Source: Lachnospiraceae bacterium
GTDB lineage: Bacteria > Bacillota > Clostridia > Lachnospirales > Lachnospiraceae
DNA: 64,000 nucleotides
Assembly (NCBI GenBank): GCA_022483465.1
Contig: JAKVNF010000001.1
Coordinates: 868,001-932,000, forward strand
Direction: 5' to 3'
Part shown: piece by piece, positions 19,352-29,720 of the stretch
Layout of the letters: each line of letters opens with the position of its first letter
Position numbering within the stretch: position 1 is the first letter of the stretch
The notes under the pieces: model-generated
What the model saw: the letters and a program-made list of their open reading frames with translations, nothing else
What the model was told of the DNA's origin: nothing
Databases searched by the model: none
Made by a program: the position numbers and the translations under genes

Positions 19352-22003
19352 ATGGCAGATCGTATCAAGGGCATAACGATTGAGCTGGACGGCGATACTA
19401 CCAAGCTCTCCAATGCCCTGAAAGGTGTAAACAAGGAAATCCGTGATACCCAGAGCAATCTGAAGGATGTAAACAAGCTCCTGAAGATGGATCCGGGTAA
19501 TGCCGATCTTCTTGCACAGAAGCAGAAATATCTGACTGACGCCATCGATGCCACGAAGAGGAAGCTTGCTGAGGAGAAGGAAGCCTTAGCTCAGCTCAAG
19601 GCAGGGCCGCAGACCGAGGAGACGCAGAAACAGCAGGAAGCGCTCACCCGGGAGATCGAAGCGACAAAGCAGTCCCTCGAAGGTCTGGAGGACGAATATA
19701 AGAAGTTCGACTCTGTCGCCAGTCAGCAGCTGCAGGTCGCCGGTGACAAGATGAAGGAAGTCGGCGGCAAGATCAATGATGTGGGAGAGGGACTCACCAA
19801 AGGCATCACGGTCCCTGTTGCTGCGGTGGGTGCTGCCTCGGTTGCCGCTTGGAAGGAAGTCGATGAAGCGCTCGATACCGTGACGCAGAAGACAGGCGCA
19901 AGCGGTGCAGCCCTTGAGGACATGCAGAAGCGCGCCAAGTCAATCGCAGAGACGATTCCGACGGACTTTCAGACTGCCGGGGATGCCATTGGCGAAGTAA
20001 ACACCAGGTTTGGTCTGACGGGGGATGCTTTGGAAGACCTCTCTAAGAAGTTTGTGGAGTTCTCGACGTTGAATTCTACCGATGTTTCTACTTCTGTCGA
20101 TAACGTATCTTCCGTCCTCAATGCCTTCGGTCAGTCGTCTGATGATGCCGGGAACCTCCTCGATGCTTTGAATCAGGTCGGACAGGCAACCGGAGTGTCG
20201 ATGGATACGCTCTCGCAGGATCTTTCCAAGAATGCCGCACAGTTCCAGTCGATGGGGCTTTCTGCAGAACAGGCAGCAGGCTTCATGGGTGCCGTCGAGA
20301 TGTCTGGTCTGGATACCTCCACAATGCTCACTGGCCTCACCAAAGCGCAGAAGGTTGCAACGAAGAATGGTCAATCCCTCAGTGATGCATTGAAGGACTT
20401 CTCCAAAACGATGAACAGCAACCAGAGTGACACGGAGAAGCTGCAGGCAGCATACGACCTGTTCGGCTCTCGTGCTGGTGGTGCCATCTATAACGCTGTG
20501 CAGAGTGGTAAGCTCTCCCTCGATGACCTGTCCTCTACTCTCGGAGATTATGCAGGATCCGTAGAGAATACCTTCAACGAAACGCTGGATCCTCTGGATC
20601 AGATGACGGTTGTGATGAACAACCTGAAAGATCTCGGCGCAGAAATCGTCGATGCTTCTGCACCGATGATCACTGAAGCCATGACGCAGATCAAAGACGT
20701 GGTGACCGAACTCAAGGATGCATGGGACGGATTATCCCCGGGCATGCAGGAAGCCATCGTAAAAGCAGCGCTCATCGCTGCCGCTGTCGGCCCAGTCGTT
20801 GTTGGCGTTGGCAAGGTTGTCACCGCTGTGGGTTCCGTCACAAGTGTGGTCGGAAAGCTGGTCGGTTTCCTTTCCACAACGGCAATCCCGGCGATCACAG
20901 CAGTTTCCGTTCCGATTCTTCCGATCATCGCCATCATCGCGGCGGTGGTGGCTGCTGTAGTCGCAGTGATTGAGATCGTGAAGCACTGGGGAGAAATCTC
21001 TGAGTGGTTCGGCGGCGTCTGGTCTACCGTTTGCTCTGGTGTACAGAGCATTGGTGAAGGCCTCGGCGACTTCTTTTCCGGGCTCTGGGATGGAATCCAG
21101 TCTGTGACTGAGACTGTGTGGAATGGGATCAGCGGCTTCTTCACAGGACTCTGGGAAGGGATCAGCACGACAGCTACCACGGTCTTTACTGGCATTTCGG
21201 ATTTTCTCGGAAATACCTGGACGACCATCAGCTCTGTTGCCACCACCACATGGAACGGCATCACGACGACGCTTTCCGGTGTGTGGAACGGAATCAAGAC
21301 GACAGCAGGTACGACCTTTGACAACATCAAGACCACAATCGGTACTGCGTGGGAGACCGTAAAGACGAACACCGGGAATGCATGGGATGCGATTCAGTCA
21401 TCCATCGATCAGCACGGCGGCGGGATCAAGGGCATCATCGGAACGGCTGTGGATGCTTACAAGTCGATCTGGGAGGCGGGCTTTACTACCATCAATAATC
21501 TCACAGGCGGCAAGCTTGGTGATGCGCTTTCTTCCGCACAGGGGAAACTTGGAGCAATACGGAATGCTTTCTCCTCCATGATCGAAAATGCCAAGAGCAT
21601 TGTAAGCGGTGGCCTGAGCAGGATCAGCGGATTCTTTTCCGGCTGCCACCTGGAACTTCCACATATCAAGCTCCCGCACTTCTCGATCAGCGGAAAGCTT
21701 TCCATTGATCCTCCGTCGGTTCCGCACCTGTCGGTCAGCTGGTACCGGAAGGCTATGGATGATGCCTATCTCTTAAACAGCCCGACGATCTTCGGAGCTT
21801 CCGGAGGAAGGCTCCTTGGAGGCGGCGAAGCCGGGCAGGAAGCCGTGGTTGGTACGGATAAACTTGTGGAAATTGTGAAGGGTGCCCTCGCAGGAGTAGG
21901 TGGCGGTGACATCATTATCCCTGTCTACATCGGGCAGGAGAGAATTGATGAGATCGTCGTCCGGGCGACCCAGCGGAGCAACTATCGGTCAGGAGGTCGA
22001 TGA
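19352..22003 (+). CDS. Phage tail tape measure protein
   Basis: Long coiled-coil ORF with repeated TTWNGI/W-rich segment and hydrophobic central region. Confidence 0.95.
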   Translation: MADRIKGITIELDGDTTKLSNALKGVNKEIRDTQSNLKDVNKLLKMDPGNADLLAQKQKYLTDAIDATKRKLAEEKEALAQLKAGPQTEETQKQQEALTREIEATKQSLEGLEDEYKKFDSVASQQLQVAGDKMKEVGGKINDVGEGLTKGITVPVAAVGAASVAAWKEVDEALDTVTQKTGASGAALEDMQKRAKSIAETIPTDFQTAGDAIGEVNTRFGLTGDALEDLSKKFVEFSTLNSTDVSTSVDNVSSVLNAFGQSSDDAGNLLDALNQVGQATGVSMDTLSQDLSKNAAQFQSMGLSAEQAAGFMGAVEMSGLDTSTMLTGLTKAQKVATKNGQSLSDALKDFSKTMNSNQSDTEKLQAAYDLFGSRAGGAIYNAVQSGKLSLDDLSSTLGDYAGSVENTFNETLDPLDQMTVVMNNLKDLGAEIVDASAPMITEAMTQIKDVVTELKDAWDGLSPGMQEAIVKAALIAAAVGPVVVGVGKVVTAVGSVTSVVGKLVGFLSTTAIPAITAVSVPILPIIAIIAAVVAAVVAVIEIVKHWGEISEWFGGVWSTVCSGVQSIGEGLGDFFSGLWDGIQSVTETVWNGISGFFTGLWEGISTTATTVFTGISDFLGNTWTTISSVATTTWNGITTTLSGVWNGIKTTAGTTFDNIKTTIGTAWETVKTNTGNAWDAIQSSIDQHGGGIKGIIGTAVDAYKSIWEAGFTTINNLTGGKLGDALSSAQGKLGAIRNAFSSMIENAKSIVSGGLSRISGFFSGCHLELPHIKLPHFSISGKLSIDPPSVPHLSVSWYRKAMDDAYLLNSPTIFGASGGRLLGGGEAGQEAVVGTDKLVEIVKGALAGVGGGDIIIPVYIGQERIDEIVVRATQRSNYRSGGR

Positions 22004-22006
22004 TGC

Positions 22007-22375
22007 ATGTTAAGTGATTACCCCATCTACTTTGATGACGTAAAGCTCTTCACACCGGAAAGCTGGGAGGAGAGCTACGCTGTCGTTGAGAGTACCAATC
22101 AAACCGAGGCAGGAACGGATCAGGTCATTGTCACCAGGTATGACAAGCTGTCCGTCTCTGCCTCTTTTCCGTGTTCGAGCCGGTGGGCAGCGACCTTTGC
22201 CACGTTCCGGGATAAGGATTCGATACAGGTAAAGCTCTATGATCTGAAGACGCAGGGCTACAAGACAAGAACCATGCGGATGCGGAACTTCAAAACCGGA
22301 CCGGAGAAGCATTCAGAGAAGACGAGAGGAACGAATGGACTCTACACCGTAAGCTTCGATCTGGAAGAGTTCTAA
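22007..22375 (+). CDS. Distal tail-like protein
   Basis: Position after tape measure. Confidence 0.65.
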   Translation: MLSDYPIYFDDVKLFTPESWEESYAVVESTNQTEAGTDQVIVTRYDKLSVSASFPCSSRWAATFATFRDKDSIQVKLYDLKTQGYKTRTMRMRNFKTGPEKHSEKTRGTNGLYTVSFDLEEF

Positions 22376-22390
22376 GAAAGGAGGCGCTTC

Positions 22391-24520
22391 ATGTACGCTG
22401 TAAGTGAACAATACAAGGCCGCCATGAAGCAGCCGGTACAAAGCTTTCGTATGAAGGGAACGATTGGAGCAGTTCCTTTTTGGGATGAAAACATCCTCTC
22501 TGGGTCTTTTTCGATTACGAATCAGTGCTCGGATGAAACAAACGTGGGGATCGGACAGGTTTATATCGGGCAGTTAAAGGCAACTTTTAATGGCCTTCAT
22601 TTAGAGAAGAGAACACTTCTCGGAAAACCGATAACTCCAGTCTGTGGGCTAAAACTTGCGGACGGAAGCTACGAGGACGTGCCGCTTGGTGTGTTTTACA
22701 TTGCCGAAGCAAACTGGACCTTGTCGGGAGTTGAAATCACAGCCTATGACGGAATGGGCCTGTTTGATAAGACGGTTTCACTATCATCTTCACAGGGCAC
22801 CATTTATGATTTTCTGCACCTGGCGTGTAACGCCTGCGGTGTGTTGATGGCGCAGAGCAAGACAGATCTTCAGTTATTCCCAAACGGCAAAGAGAATCTT
22901 GCCGTGTATGAGGACAACGACATAGAAACCTGGCGGGATCTGGTGAGCTGGACCGCTCAGGCAGCGGGTTCCTTTGCCACAATGGATCGAGAGGGAAAGC
23001 TTATCCTTCGACGGTACACAAAGGAACCGGTGGATACGATCGATTCCAGGCATCGCTATACTGGAGCGAAGTTCTCAGATTTTGAGACTCGCTACACGGG
23101 CGTCTCAAGAGTGGATATCTCAACACAGACAACGAAATACTACTGTCTTGATGCGGATGATGGCTTAACCTACAACCTCGGCGCAAACCCTCTGCTCCAG
23201 TATGGCGTTTCCGATACGCTTGAGCAGCAGACCAGGGCTGTCCTTAGTGCGCTTTCTGCAATTGATTACGTGCCAATGGAAGTGTCCATGATCGGTAACC
23301 CAGCCTATGATCTTGGAGACGTACTGGTATTTTCTGATGGGATTGCAGATGGAGACAAGCTCTACTGCATCACAAAGTACGACTGGACATATGGCGGTGA
23401 GTACAAGGTAAAAGGTGTCGGTCAGAACCCGGCACTTGCAAGCGCCAGAAGCAAGGTGGATAAGAACCTCGCGGGGCTTATGAACCGGGTCGATGGAGAT
23501 GCAGTCCACTATTACGATTACCAGAATGCACAGGACATCCACATCGGGGATGGTCAGAGTGGAAAGATCATTGAATTTCATTACGTCACGACAAAAGACA
23601 CCCATGTGGACTTTCATGCAGAGATCATCTATCAGCTCAATACAACAGAATCCATTCTGGAAGGGACCTTTTCCGAACAGGAAGGAATCCTGAAGGTCAG
23701 CTACGAACTAAACGGCGAGTCAATCACAGACTACTATCCTGTGGAGACCGCGTCAGACGGAACGCATCTGCTTCATCTGTTATACACCTGGAACTCTACG
23801 GCAAATATCATCGGATCCTTTCTGGTAAACATCACGATGGAAGGCGGAGAAATTGACATCGGCATGGCGCAGGCGAGGGCATATATTTCCGGTCAGGGAC
23901 TTGTCGGGGATGGTGCCTGGGATGGGACGACCCAAGTGGAGGATACGCTTCCTGCAACGGATCTTCGGGAAGTGCTTCTTGGAGATTTTGAGGATTCTGT
24001 TTCTTCTGTATTCGCGGCAGCAAAAGACTTTGCACTTAACGACCAAATCAGCCATCTCGATGTCGCAGAGGTACTGTTGAGAGCATTCTCAGATGCAATC
24101 GGTCCTATTTTCCGGTTGCATCAGTTCACAGTATCCTACGCAAAGGATGTCATGGCTTATGACAGAGTCACTTATGACGGCGCCGTTTGGAAGAACGCGG
24201 ATGGGGCAAGCCTGGGAACCCTGACCACGCCCGTTTGTGAAGTTTCCGCCATTATGCAGATTACATCCAAGCATTCCGGGGACGATGTCGCATACCTGGT
24301 GTCATTTGATAAAGGAAAAAGCTGGTGGACCTATGCGGATGAGTGGGTGACACCGGATTATACCCAGGATGTGTACGGCATGTTTGAGGGAACAATGCGC
24401 TCGATTACCCCTTCGACGTGGGCGGAAAAATGCACCGGTTCCGTGATGGTGCGCGCGATTTTGACAGAGTCCGCAACCGTTACGGACATTCAGATTTATG
24501 AGGAGGAAATATCGGCATGA
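22391..24520 (+). CDS. Phage tail/baseplate structural protein
   Basis: Position and size. Confidence 0.7.
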   Translation: MYAVSEQYKAAMKQPVQSFRMKGTIGAVPFWDENILSGSFSITNQCSDETNVGIGQVYIGQLKATFNGLHLEKRTLLGKPITPVCGLKLADGSYEDVPLGVFYIAEANWTLSGVEITAYDGMGLFDKTVSLSSSQGTIYDFLHLACNACGVLMAQSKTDLQLFPNGKENLAVYEDNDIETWRDLVSWTAQAAGSFATMDREGKLILRRYTKEPVDTIDSRHRYTGAKFSDFETRYTGVSRVDISTQTTKYYCLDADDGLTYNLGANPLLQYGVSDTLEQQTRAVLSALSAIDYVPMEVSMIGNPAYDLGDVLVFSDGIADGDKLYCITKYDWTYGGEYKVKGVGQNPALASARSKVDKNLAGLMNRVDGDAVHYYDYQNAQDIHIGDGQSGKIIEFHYVTTKDTHVDFHAEIIYQLNTTESILEGTFSEQEGILKVSYELNGESITDYYPVETASDGTHLLHLLYTWNSTANIIGSFLVNITMEGGEIDIGMAQARAYISGQGLVGDGAWDGTTQVEDTLPATDLREVLLGDFEDSVSSVFAAAKDFALNDQISHLDVAEVLLRAFSDAIGPIFRLHQFTVSYAKDVMAYDRVTYDGAVWKNADGASLGTLTTPVCEVSAIMQITSKHSGDDVAYLVSFDKGKSWWTYADEWVTPDYTQDVYGMFEGTMRSITPSTWAEKCTGSVMVRAILTESATVTDIQIYEEEISA

Positions 24521-25977
24521 GAGGGATCACAACGATAGAACTTTTTAATGCAAAGACGGGGAAGCTGGAGAAGAAGGCAGAGGATCATAACCTCGTCACG
24601 GATGCGCTCCGGTACGTGATGAATATCGCGCAGAACTGTGGGGCCAATCTGGATAGCGAGGTGTTTCCGATTGCGACCAATGCCCTCGGCGGCATCCTTC
24701 TTTTTGATGGGACGCTTACGGAGGACATCCGTAACGTACATTTTCCGACAAAGGACGTGCACCTCGTAGGATATGCAGACGGCTCTACAAACACATCGGA
24801 TATCCACAGAGGCTCGTTTAATGCTGCAGAATCGGGACCTGTGGAGAATGGATATAAAAGCGTCTGGGACTTCGGTACGTCACAGGCGAACGGGACGATC
24901 AAAGCGTTGGCACGTACCAGTAATTACGCGGCTTCCAATCCGCTGATCAATTACATGGGCTACTACAGCAGCTCGTCCAATGGAAGCCCTTCCACAGACG
25001 GAAGCTGGTATCCAGTTCGATATGATGGGGAATACCTGTATATGTTTAAAAATGTCAAGGATTCGATTCGGGTATCTCGTGTCCGCAGAGCTATGCTCCA
25101 CCATAACGTGTACGACTTTGCTTCCCGCGTGGAGGATTATGAAGCGGTTACGGAATTTGACACGACGTGCTGTTCTTTCACATATGTATCGAGCAGTTCC
25201 GGAGCAACGAATTCCTATACCTACCGCTGCCGGAACGAGAAGCTGTATTTTGATGGCGGAGACGGATTCCTTTACTGTGTTTACGCGGGATTTGATCCCG
25301 AAAAAGAGCCCGGCCACGTATTCAACTGGTTTACCATCAAGTATTCAGATGGCTCTTACAGCAAATCTGACATCCACACGATGACGATAGCGCCGAGAGT
25401 TTTATGCAATTATGACACGGTATCCGTCTATGACAAAACAAAGAAAATCTATGTGTCGCAATATGTCAGTTACTTCAGCGATCCTTATCAGATCCGGGTT
25501 CGGAATGGCTATCTGTATGTGATTGCGGTAAACCAGAAAGAGGTGCTTAAGGTGAGTCTCAAAAATCCCGTGGATGTCAAAGCAATCCGGGTGATTGAGG
25601 ACGGATCCAGTGACTATATCTACAGTTTTCAGCAGATCACCCCTTATAACGGAGGTGTTCCGCTGAACCTCTATCATTACACCAAGGACGGCTATGAATG
25701 GCGAAACGGTCTGGTGTATGAAGACGGAACTGTATTTCTCCATAACTTTAAAGGCACCCGCCGCGAGTCGGACTGGTCGGATCATTTCCAGGTATGCGGG
25801 GACCATCTGGAGTGTTTTGGCTATTATGACTCGTCCCGGATCTACCGTGGTTATGTTGCCAACTATCTCGGGACGATTGCCAACCTCTCAAGTCCTATCG
25901 AAAAGAATGCCTCACAGACGATGAAGATCACATACACGCTGCTTGATGAGGATAAGACAAAGGAGGCAGGCTCATGA
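24517..25977 (+). CDS. Putative tail fibre/receptor-binding structural protein
   Basis: ATGA overlap with upstream gene; MRGITTIELFNAKTGKLEKKAEDHNLVTDALRYVMN. Confidence 0.55.
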   Translation: MRGITTIELFNAKTGKLEKKAEDHNLVTDALRYVMNIAQNCGANLDSEVFPIATNALGGILLFDGTLTEDIRNVHFPTKDVHLVGYADGSTNTSDIHRGSFNAAESGPVENGYKSVWDFGTSQANGTIKALARTSNYAASNPLINYMGYYSSSSNGSPSTDGSWYPVRYDGEYLYMFKNVKDSIRVSRVRRAMLHHNVYDFASRVEDYEAVTEFDTTCCSFTYVSSSSGATNSYTYRCRNEKLYFDGGDGFLYCVYAGFDPEKEPGHVFNWFTIKYSDGSYSKSDIHTMTIAPRVLCNYDTVSVYDKTKKIYVSQYVSYFSDPYQIRVRNGYLYVIAVNQKEVLKVSLKNPVDVKAIRVIEDGSSDYIYSFQQITPYNGGVPLNLYHYTKDGYEWRNGLVYEDGTVFLHNFKGTRRESDWSDHFQVCGDHLECFGYYDSSRIYRGYVANYLGTIANLSSPIEKNASQTMKITYTLLDEDKTKEAGS

Positions 25978-26825
25978 ATTATTTCCGGATTGCTTACAAG
26001 GGGAAATCTAAAATCCTTAAAAAGTTATGCGAGCTCTCGAACGCTCTCGTTGATGTGGTTTCTTCCTTTGATGCCGACGGGGACGGAGTTGTGGACAATG
26101 CCGCCAAGGTGAACGGACACACGGTAGCCTGCGACGTACCTGAGAATGCGGTCTTTACGGATACCGCCTATGACGATACGGAAATCAAAGCTGCCGTGAA
26201 GAAAAACACCGATGCCATCCAGAAAAATACAGAAGCTCTTGGCGGGCATACCGTAAAATCGGATGTCCCGGAAGGAGCCGTCTTTTCCGATACGACCTAC
26301 ACCTTTGAGCTGAGCGACGGCAAGCTCACCATCCGCTCCTCGGAAGGAACCAAACAGGTGCTGACTCTTCCGACATCCGGATCTGGAGGATCTTCCAGTG
26401 ACGTCATGGAGGTACGCAAGCCCTCCTTCGATCACATCAAGAACGTCGCTGCTGTGACAAAGCTTGCGCTGGATGTGGATGACGGGAGGGGCTTCATTAC
26501 CCATCCCGCAAACAGCGCTGTGCATTTGAAGAGATCCTCAATCACGAAGAGCGATCCGGATATCCGCCTGAAAGTCGTGGAAGTACAGCTTTCGGACGGA
26601 ACCCTGTCAACGGACATGGATACCTATAACGGATTCCGGTTCTATGCCACAACAGGAAAGTGCATCGTAGATAGCGAAGACAACGGAACAACCAGCTACC
26701 CGGATGCGGACCAGATCGGGCATTTCAAGTTTGCCGATGGTGTTGCCAATGATGAGACAACTCTGATGGCTTATAACCAAGCAACGCTTAAGTACAAGTA
26801 CCTGATGGTATATGTGGAGGATTAA
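25974..26825 (+). CDS. Putative tail fibre with two GHTV..DVPE.AVF.DT.Y repeats
   Basis: NGHTVACDVPENAVFTDTAY and GGHTVKSDVPEGAVFSDTTY. Confidence 0.7.
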   Translation: MNYFRIAYKGKSKILKKLCELSNALVDVVSSFDADGDGVVDNAAKVNGHTVACDVPENAVFTDTAYDDTEIKAAVKKNTDAIQKNTEALGGHTVKSDVPEGAVFSDTTYTFELSDGKLTIRSSEGTKQVLTLPTSGSGGSSSDVMEVRKPSFDHIKNVAAVTKLALDVDDGRGFITHPANSAVHLKRSSITKSDPDIRLKVVEVQLSDGTLSTDMDTYNGFRFYATTGKCIVDSEDNGTTSYPDADQIGHFKFADGVANDETTLMAYNQATLKYKYLMVYVED

Positions 26826-26833
26826 GGAAGGAG

Positions 26834-27169
26834 GTGATTCCATTGATCGACTTCATTTTGAAGTATTGGATTCAGGAGTTGTTCGCTCTGGTCATCGCCA
26901 TCATCACATGGCTTTGGCGAGCACTTCTGCGAAGAAAACAGGAAAACGAACAGATCAGAGAAGGAATGATGGCACTGCTGCACGACCGGATTTATCAGGC
27001 CTGCAGCTTTTTTATTGCTCGGGGATACTGCACTCCGGAAGATCGGAGCAATCTTGAGTACCTGTACAAACCATACAAGGCACTTGGCGGCAACGGAACC
27101 GGAGAAACCCTGTACAAAAAGTGTCAGGAACTGCCCCTCTCGGCAGACAGTAAAGAAAAGGAGGAATGA
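26834..27169 (+). CDS. Small membrane phage protein near lysis cassette
   Basis: N-terminal TM segment ELFALVIAIITWLWRALL. Confidence 0.6.
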   Translation: MIPLIDFILKYWIQELFALVIAIITWLWRALLRRKQENEQIREGMMALLHDRIYQACSFFIARGYCTPEDRSNLEYLYKPYKALGGNGTGETLYKKCQELPLSADSKEKEE

Positions 27170-27173
27170 AGCT

Positions 27174-27443
27174 ATGGACTTTGGAATCGCTAGTGTGGCA
27201 GCAATCACGGTGATCGCCTATCTCGTCGGTATCGGCTGCAAGGCGGCTGGCTCCGTGAAGGATGAGCTGATCCCGGTGATCTGCGGTTGCGTCGGTGCCG
27301 TGCTCGGAATCGCCGGGCTGTATCTCATGCCGGACTTCCCAGCCAAGGATATCATCAACGCCCTCGCAGTCGGCATCGTATCCGGTCTTGCAGCAACCGG
27401 TGTAAACCAGATCTACAAGCAGCTGACCAAAACGAATCAGTGA
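27174..27443 (+). CDS. Phage holin
   Basis: Three hydrophobic segments; adjacent to lysin. Confidence 0.8.
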   Translation: MDFGIASVAAITVIAYLVGIGCKAAGSVKDELIPVICGCVGAVLGIAGLYLMPDFPAKDIINALAVGIVSGLAATGVNQIYKQLTKTNQ

Positions 27444-27560
27444 GAGGAGGTGATCCTCATATCTCGGCTGCTCCTTCCGTCAAAGGAGCGCTTCCGGCTC
27501 TTTGGGCTTCAAAACCCAGGGAGCCTTTCTTATTGTCACAAATCTTAAGGAGGTAAGAAC

Positions 27561-28529
27561 ATGAGTGAGTTCAGAGGTATTGACGTCAGCCACTGGCAAG
27601 GAGCCATTGACTGGACAAGAGTCAAAGCAGCCGGTATTCAGTTCGCCATTATCAAGTCTGGCGGATCGGATGACGGATTCTACACAGATCCCAGATGGGA
27701 AGAAAACTACAGAAATGCGAAGGCTAACGGCGTCGCTGTCGGAGCGTATTATTTTGTCGGGCCTGGCTGCACTTCCGCAGCAGACGGAAAGGCAGATGCA
27801 GAACGCTTCCTTGCACAGCTCAAGGGAAAGCAGCTCGAATATCCTGTCTTTATTGATCTGGAAGCCACTGCTCCTTCTGCCAAGGCAGGCGCTACGGAAG
27901 CTGCGATTGCATTCTGCCGAGCACTGGAAGCGGCTGGATATTTTGCAGGGATTTACAGCTCCACCGATTCCGGCTTCCGTGAGAGACTGGATGATTCCAA
28001 GCTCACGCCATTCACACATTGGGTCGCTCAGTATGCTTCCAAATGTACCTATTGCGGGGCTTACGGGATCTGGCAGTATTCTTCCACCGGCTCAGTAAAC
28101 GGCATCAGCGGAAACGTCGATATGGATATTTCCTACATCGACTATCCGTCCACTATTAAGACCGGTGGATTCAACGGGTTTGCAAAGCAGCAGGCTCCTG
28201 CTCCCACTCCGGCACCAGCGCCGGCAAGAAAGAGCGTGGATGAAATCGCGCATGAAGTTCTGAGCGGTTCATGGGGAAACGGAGACGACAGAAAGAACCG
28301 TCTTGCTGCCGCTGGATACAGCTATGACGCTGTTCAGGCCAGAGTAAATGAGCTGATGGGGGCCCATAGCCAGCCGCAGGTGATCTATTACACCGTGCGT
28401 TCCGGTGATACGCTCTCTGCCATTGCAAGGAAGTACGGCACATCTGTCGGCACAATCCAAAAGCTCAATCCTACGCTGATCCGAAATGTGAACCTGATCC
28501 AGGTTGGATGGAAAATTCGTGTGGAATAA
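27561..28529 (+). CDS. GH25 lysozyme with C-terminal LysM
   Basis: [57 protein letters not shown]. Confidence 0.96.
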   Translation: MSEFRGIDVSHWQGAIDWTRVKAAGIQFAIIKSGGSDDGFYTDPRWEENYRNAKANGVAVGAYYFVGPGCTSAADGKADAERFLAQLKGKQLEYPVFIDLEATAPSAKAGATEAAIAFCRALEAAGYFAGIYSSTDSGFRERLDDSKLTPFTHWVAQYASKCTYCGAYGIWQYSSTGSVNGISGNVDMDISYIDYPSTIKTGGFNGFAKQQAPAPTPAPAPARKSVDEIAHEVLSGSWGNGDDRKNRLAAAGYSYDAVQARVNELMGAHSQPQVIYYTVRSGDTLSAIARKYGTSVGTIQKLNPTLIRNVNLIQVGWKIRVE

Positions 28530-28535
28530 AGAAAT

Positions 28536-28588
28536 GGCCAGAGGACTACTCTTATGAGTGTTATCCTCTGGCCTTATTTTTTTTCTCT
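28536..28588 (+). terminator. Rho-independent terminator after lysin
   Basis: GGCCAGAGGAC...ATCCTCTGGCC then TTATTTTTTTT. Confidence 0.85.
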
Positions 28589-28601
28589 ACAAACTGGAAT
28601 T

Positions 28602-28982
28602 TTATTCTTTGTCGTTCAAAAGCTTATTTACTCTTTCAACTGGAAATCTGTCTTCAATGTCAATTATTTCAAACAAATTTAGGGGTAATTCTTTCTCCCC
28701 AATCAGAGTAAGATATTCATTAACAGCTCTGCGGTCAATCATAATTTTCCCATGACCGGCCCAATGACGATTGCTCTCTCTCTTTTTCAAGCCAGAAATC
28801 CAATATTCATCGCCGTTTTCAATATCTACATAGTTAGAATAACCACCATTATATTTTTGAAAAGCATGGTCATTAAAGTAAATGGTTTTCTTGGTTTTTG
28901 AAGTTTTCACATATCCAATCCATGCTGGACCATCATCAGAATATCCTGTTTTTAGTTCAATATACATTAAATCTTTAATCAT
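28602..28982 (-). CDS. AT-rich hypothetical protein in moron position
   Basis: Opposite strand after lysis cassette, RBS aggagta; MIKDLMYIELKTGYSDDGPAWIGYVKTSKTKKTIYFNDHAFQKYNGGY. Confidence 0.7.
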   Translation of the reverse strand: MIKDLMYIELKTGYSDDGPAWIGYVKTSKTKKTIYFNDHAFQKYNGGYSNYVDIENGDEYWISGLKKRESNRHWAGHGKIMIDRRAVNEYLTLIGEKELPLNLFEIIDIEDRFPVERVNKLLNDKE

Positions 28983-29124
28983 TTATATTACTCCTAAATT
29001 CTAATTTGTTGTTCTCTAATCTGATTCTATACCACTCTGATCTATACCGTTCAATAAATATCTGTTCCTTGCCTGAAGGTATCCTCTTCGAATGCCCGCA
29101 GGCTTTTTTTATTTTTTCTCATTC

Positions 29125-29169
29125 AGGGGTGCGTTTCTCCCCTCCTTTCGAGGACGGAAGACATGAAGG
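29125..29169 (+). repeat. 45-nt near-repeat, copy 1
   Basis: aggggtgcgtttctcccctcctttcgaggacggaagacatgaagg compared with 39334-39378. Confidence 0.7.
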
Positions 29170-29197
29170 GAGAACAACAAAGAATCGAGGTGATGAC

Positions 29198-29419
29198 ATG
29201 AAACTCAGACACAGAATCCGCATCAACGTCACGGACAGCTCCGGACGCAGGACAAAGGTAGTAAGCAGCGGTGTCCGCCACCTTCCGATGAAACTCCTCA
29301 CAGCTCTCTTCGGGGAAAACACGGAAGTACTAATCCTCTCTCCTGGTCAGAGCGTCCAGTCAGTAGAAATCCATGAAATGAAAGGAGGCGAAACAAATGA
29401 CTCAGGAAGAACTGCTTAA
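29198..29419 (+). CDS. Small hypothetical phage protein
   Basis: ATG 29198 after gaggtgatgac. Confidence 0.6.
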   Translation: MKLRHRIRINVTDSSGRRTKVVSSGVRHLPMKLLTALFGENTEVLILSPGQSVQSVEIHEMKGGETNDSGRTA

Positions 29420-29720
29420 GGCAATCGCAGAAGATTTCCGCAGAACAGCCGACCACATTGAAAAGCTCACAGGTGCAGGTGTAGAAAGCCCCGCCGATCC
29501 TAAAGCGGAAACGGCCCCGTCTGCAGAAAACGTACCGGATGAAAAGCCGGTGACACTCGAGGAAGTTCGCACGGTTCTCTCTGCAAAGAGCAGCGAAGGC
29601 TATGGAAGCCAGGTCCGCGATCTCATCCACTCATTCGGTGCAGAGAAGCTCAGCGCGGTCGATCCCTCGCACTACAGGGAAATGCTGAAGAAAGCTGAGG
29701 TGATCGGGAATGCCGGTTAA
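29397..29720 (+). CDS. Small hypothetical phage protein
   Basis: ORF with RBS gaaaggaggcg; overlaps DUF2800 start. Confidence 0.65.
   Translation: MTQEELLKAIAEDFRRTADHIEKLTGAGVESPADPKAETAPSAENVPDEKPVTLEEVRTVLSAKSSEGYGSQVRDLIHSFGAEKLSAVDPSHYREMLKKAEVIGNAG

Noticed and set aside
20950-21400. Repetitive W-N-G-I segments in the tape measure gene
   Set aside because: Expected tape measure repeats, not a separate repeat element.
28171-28230. [10 protein letters not shown] repeat in lysozyme
   Set aside because: Ordinary proline/alanine linker between GH25 and LysM domains.
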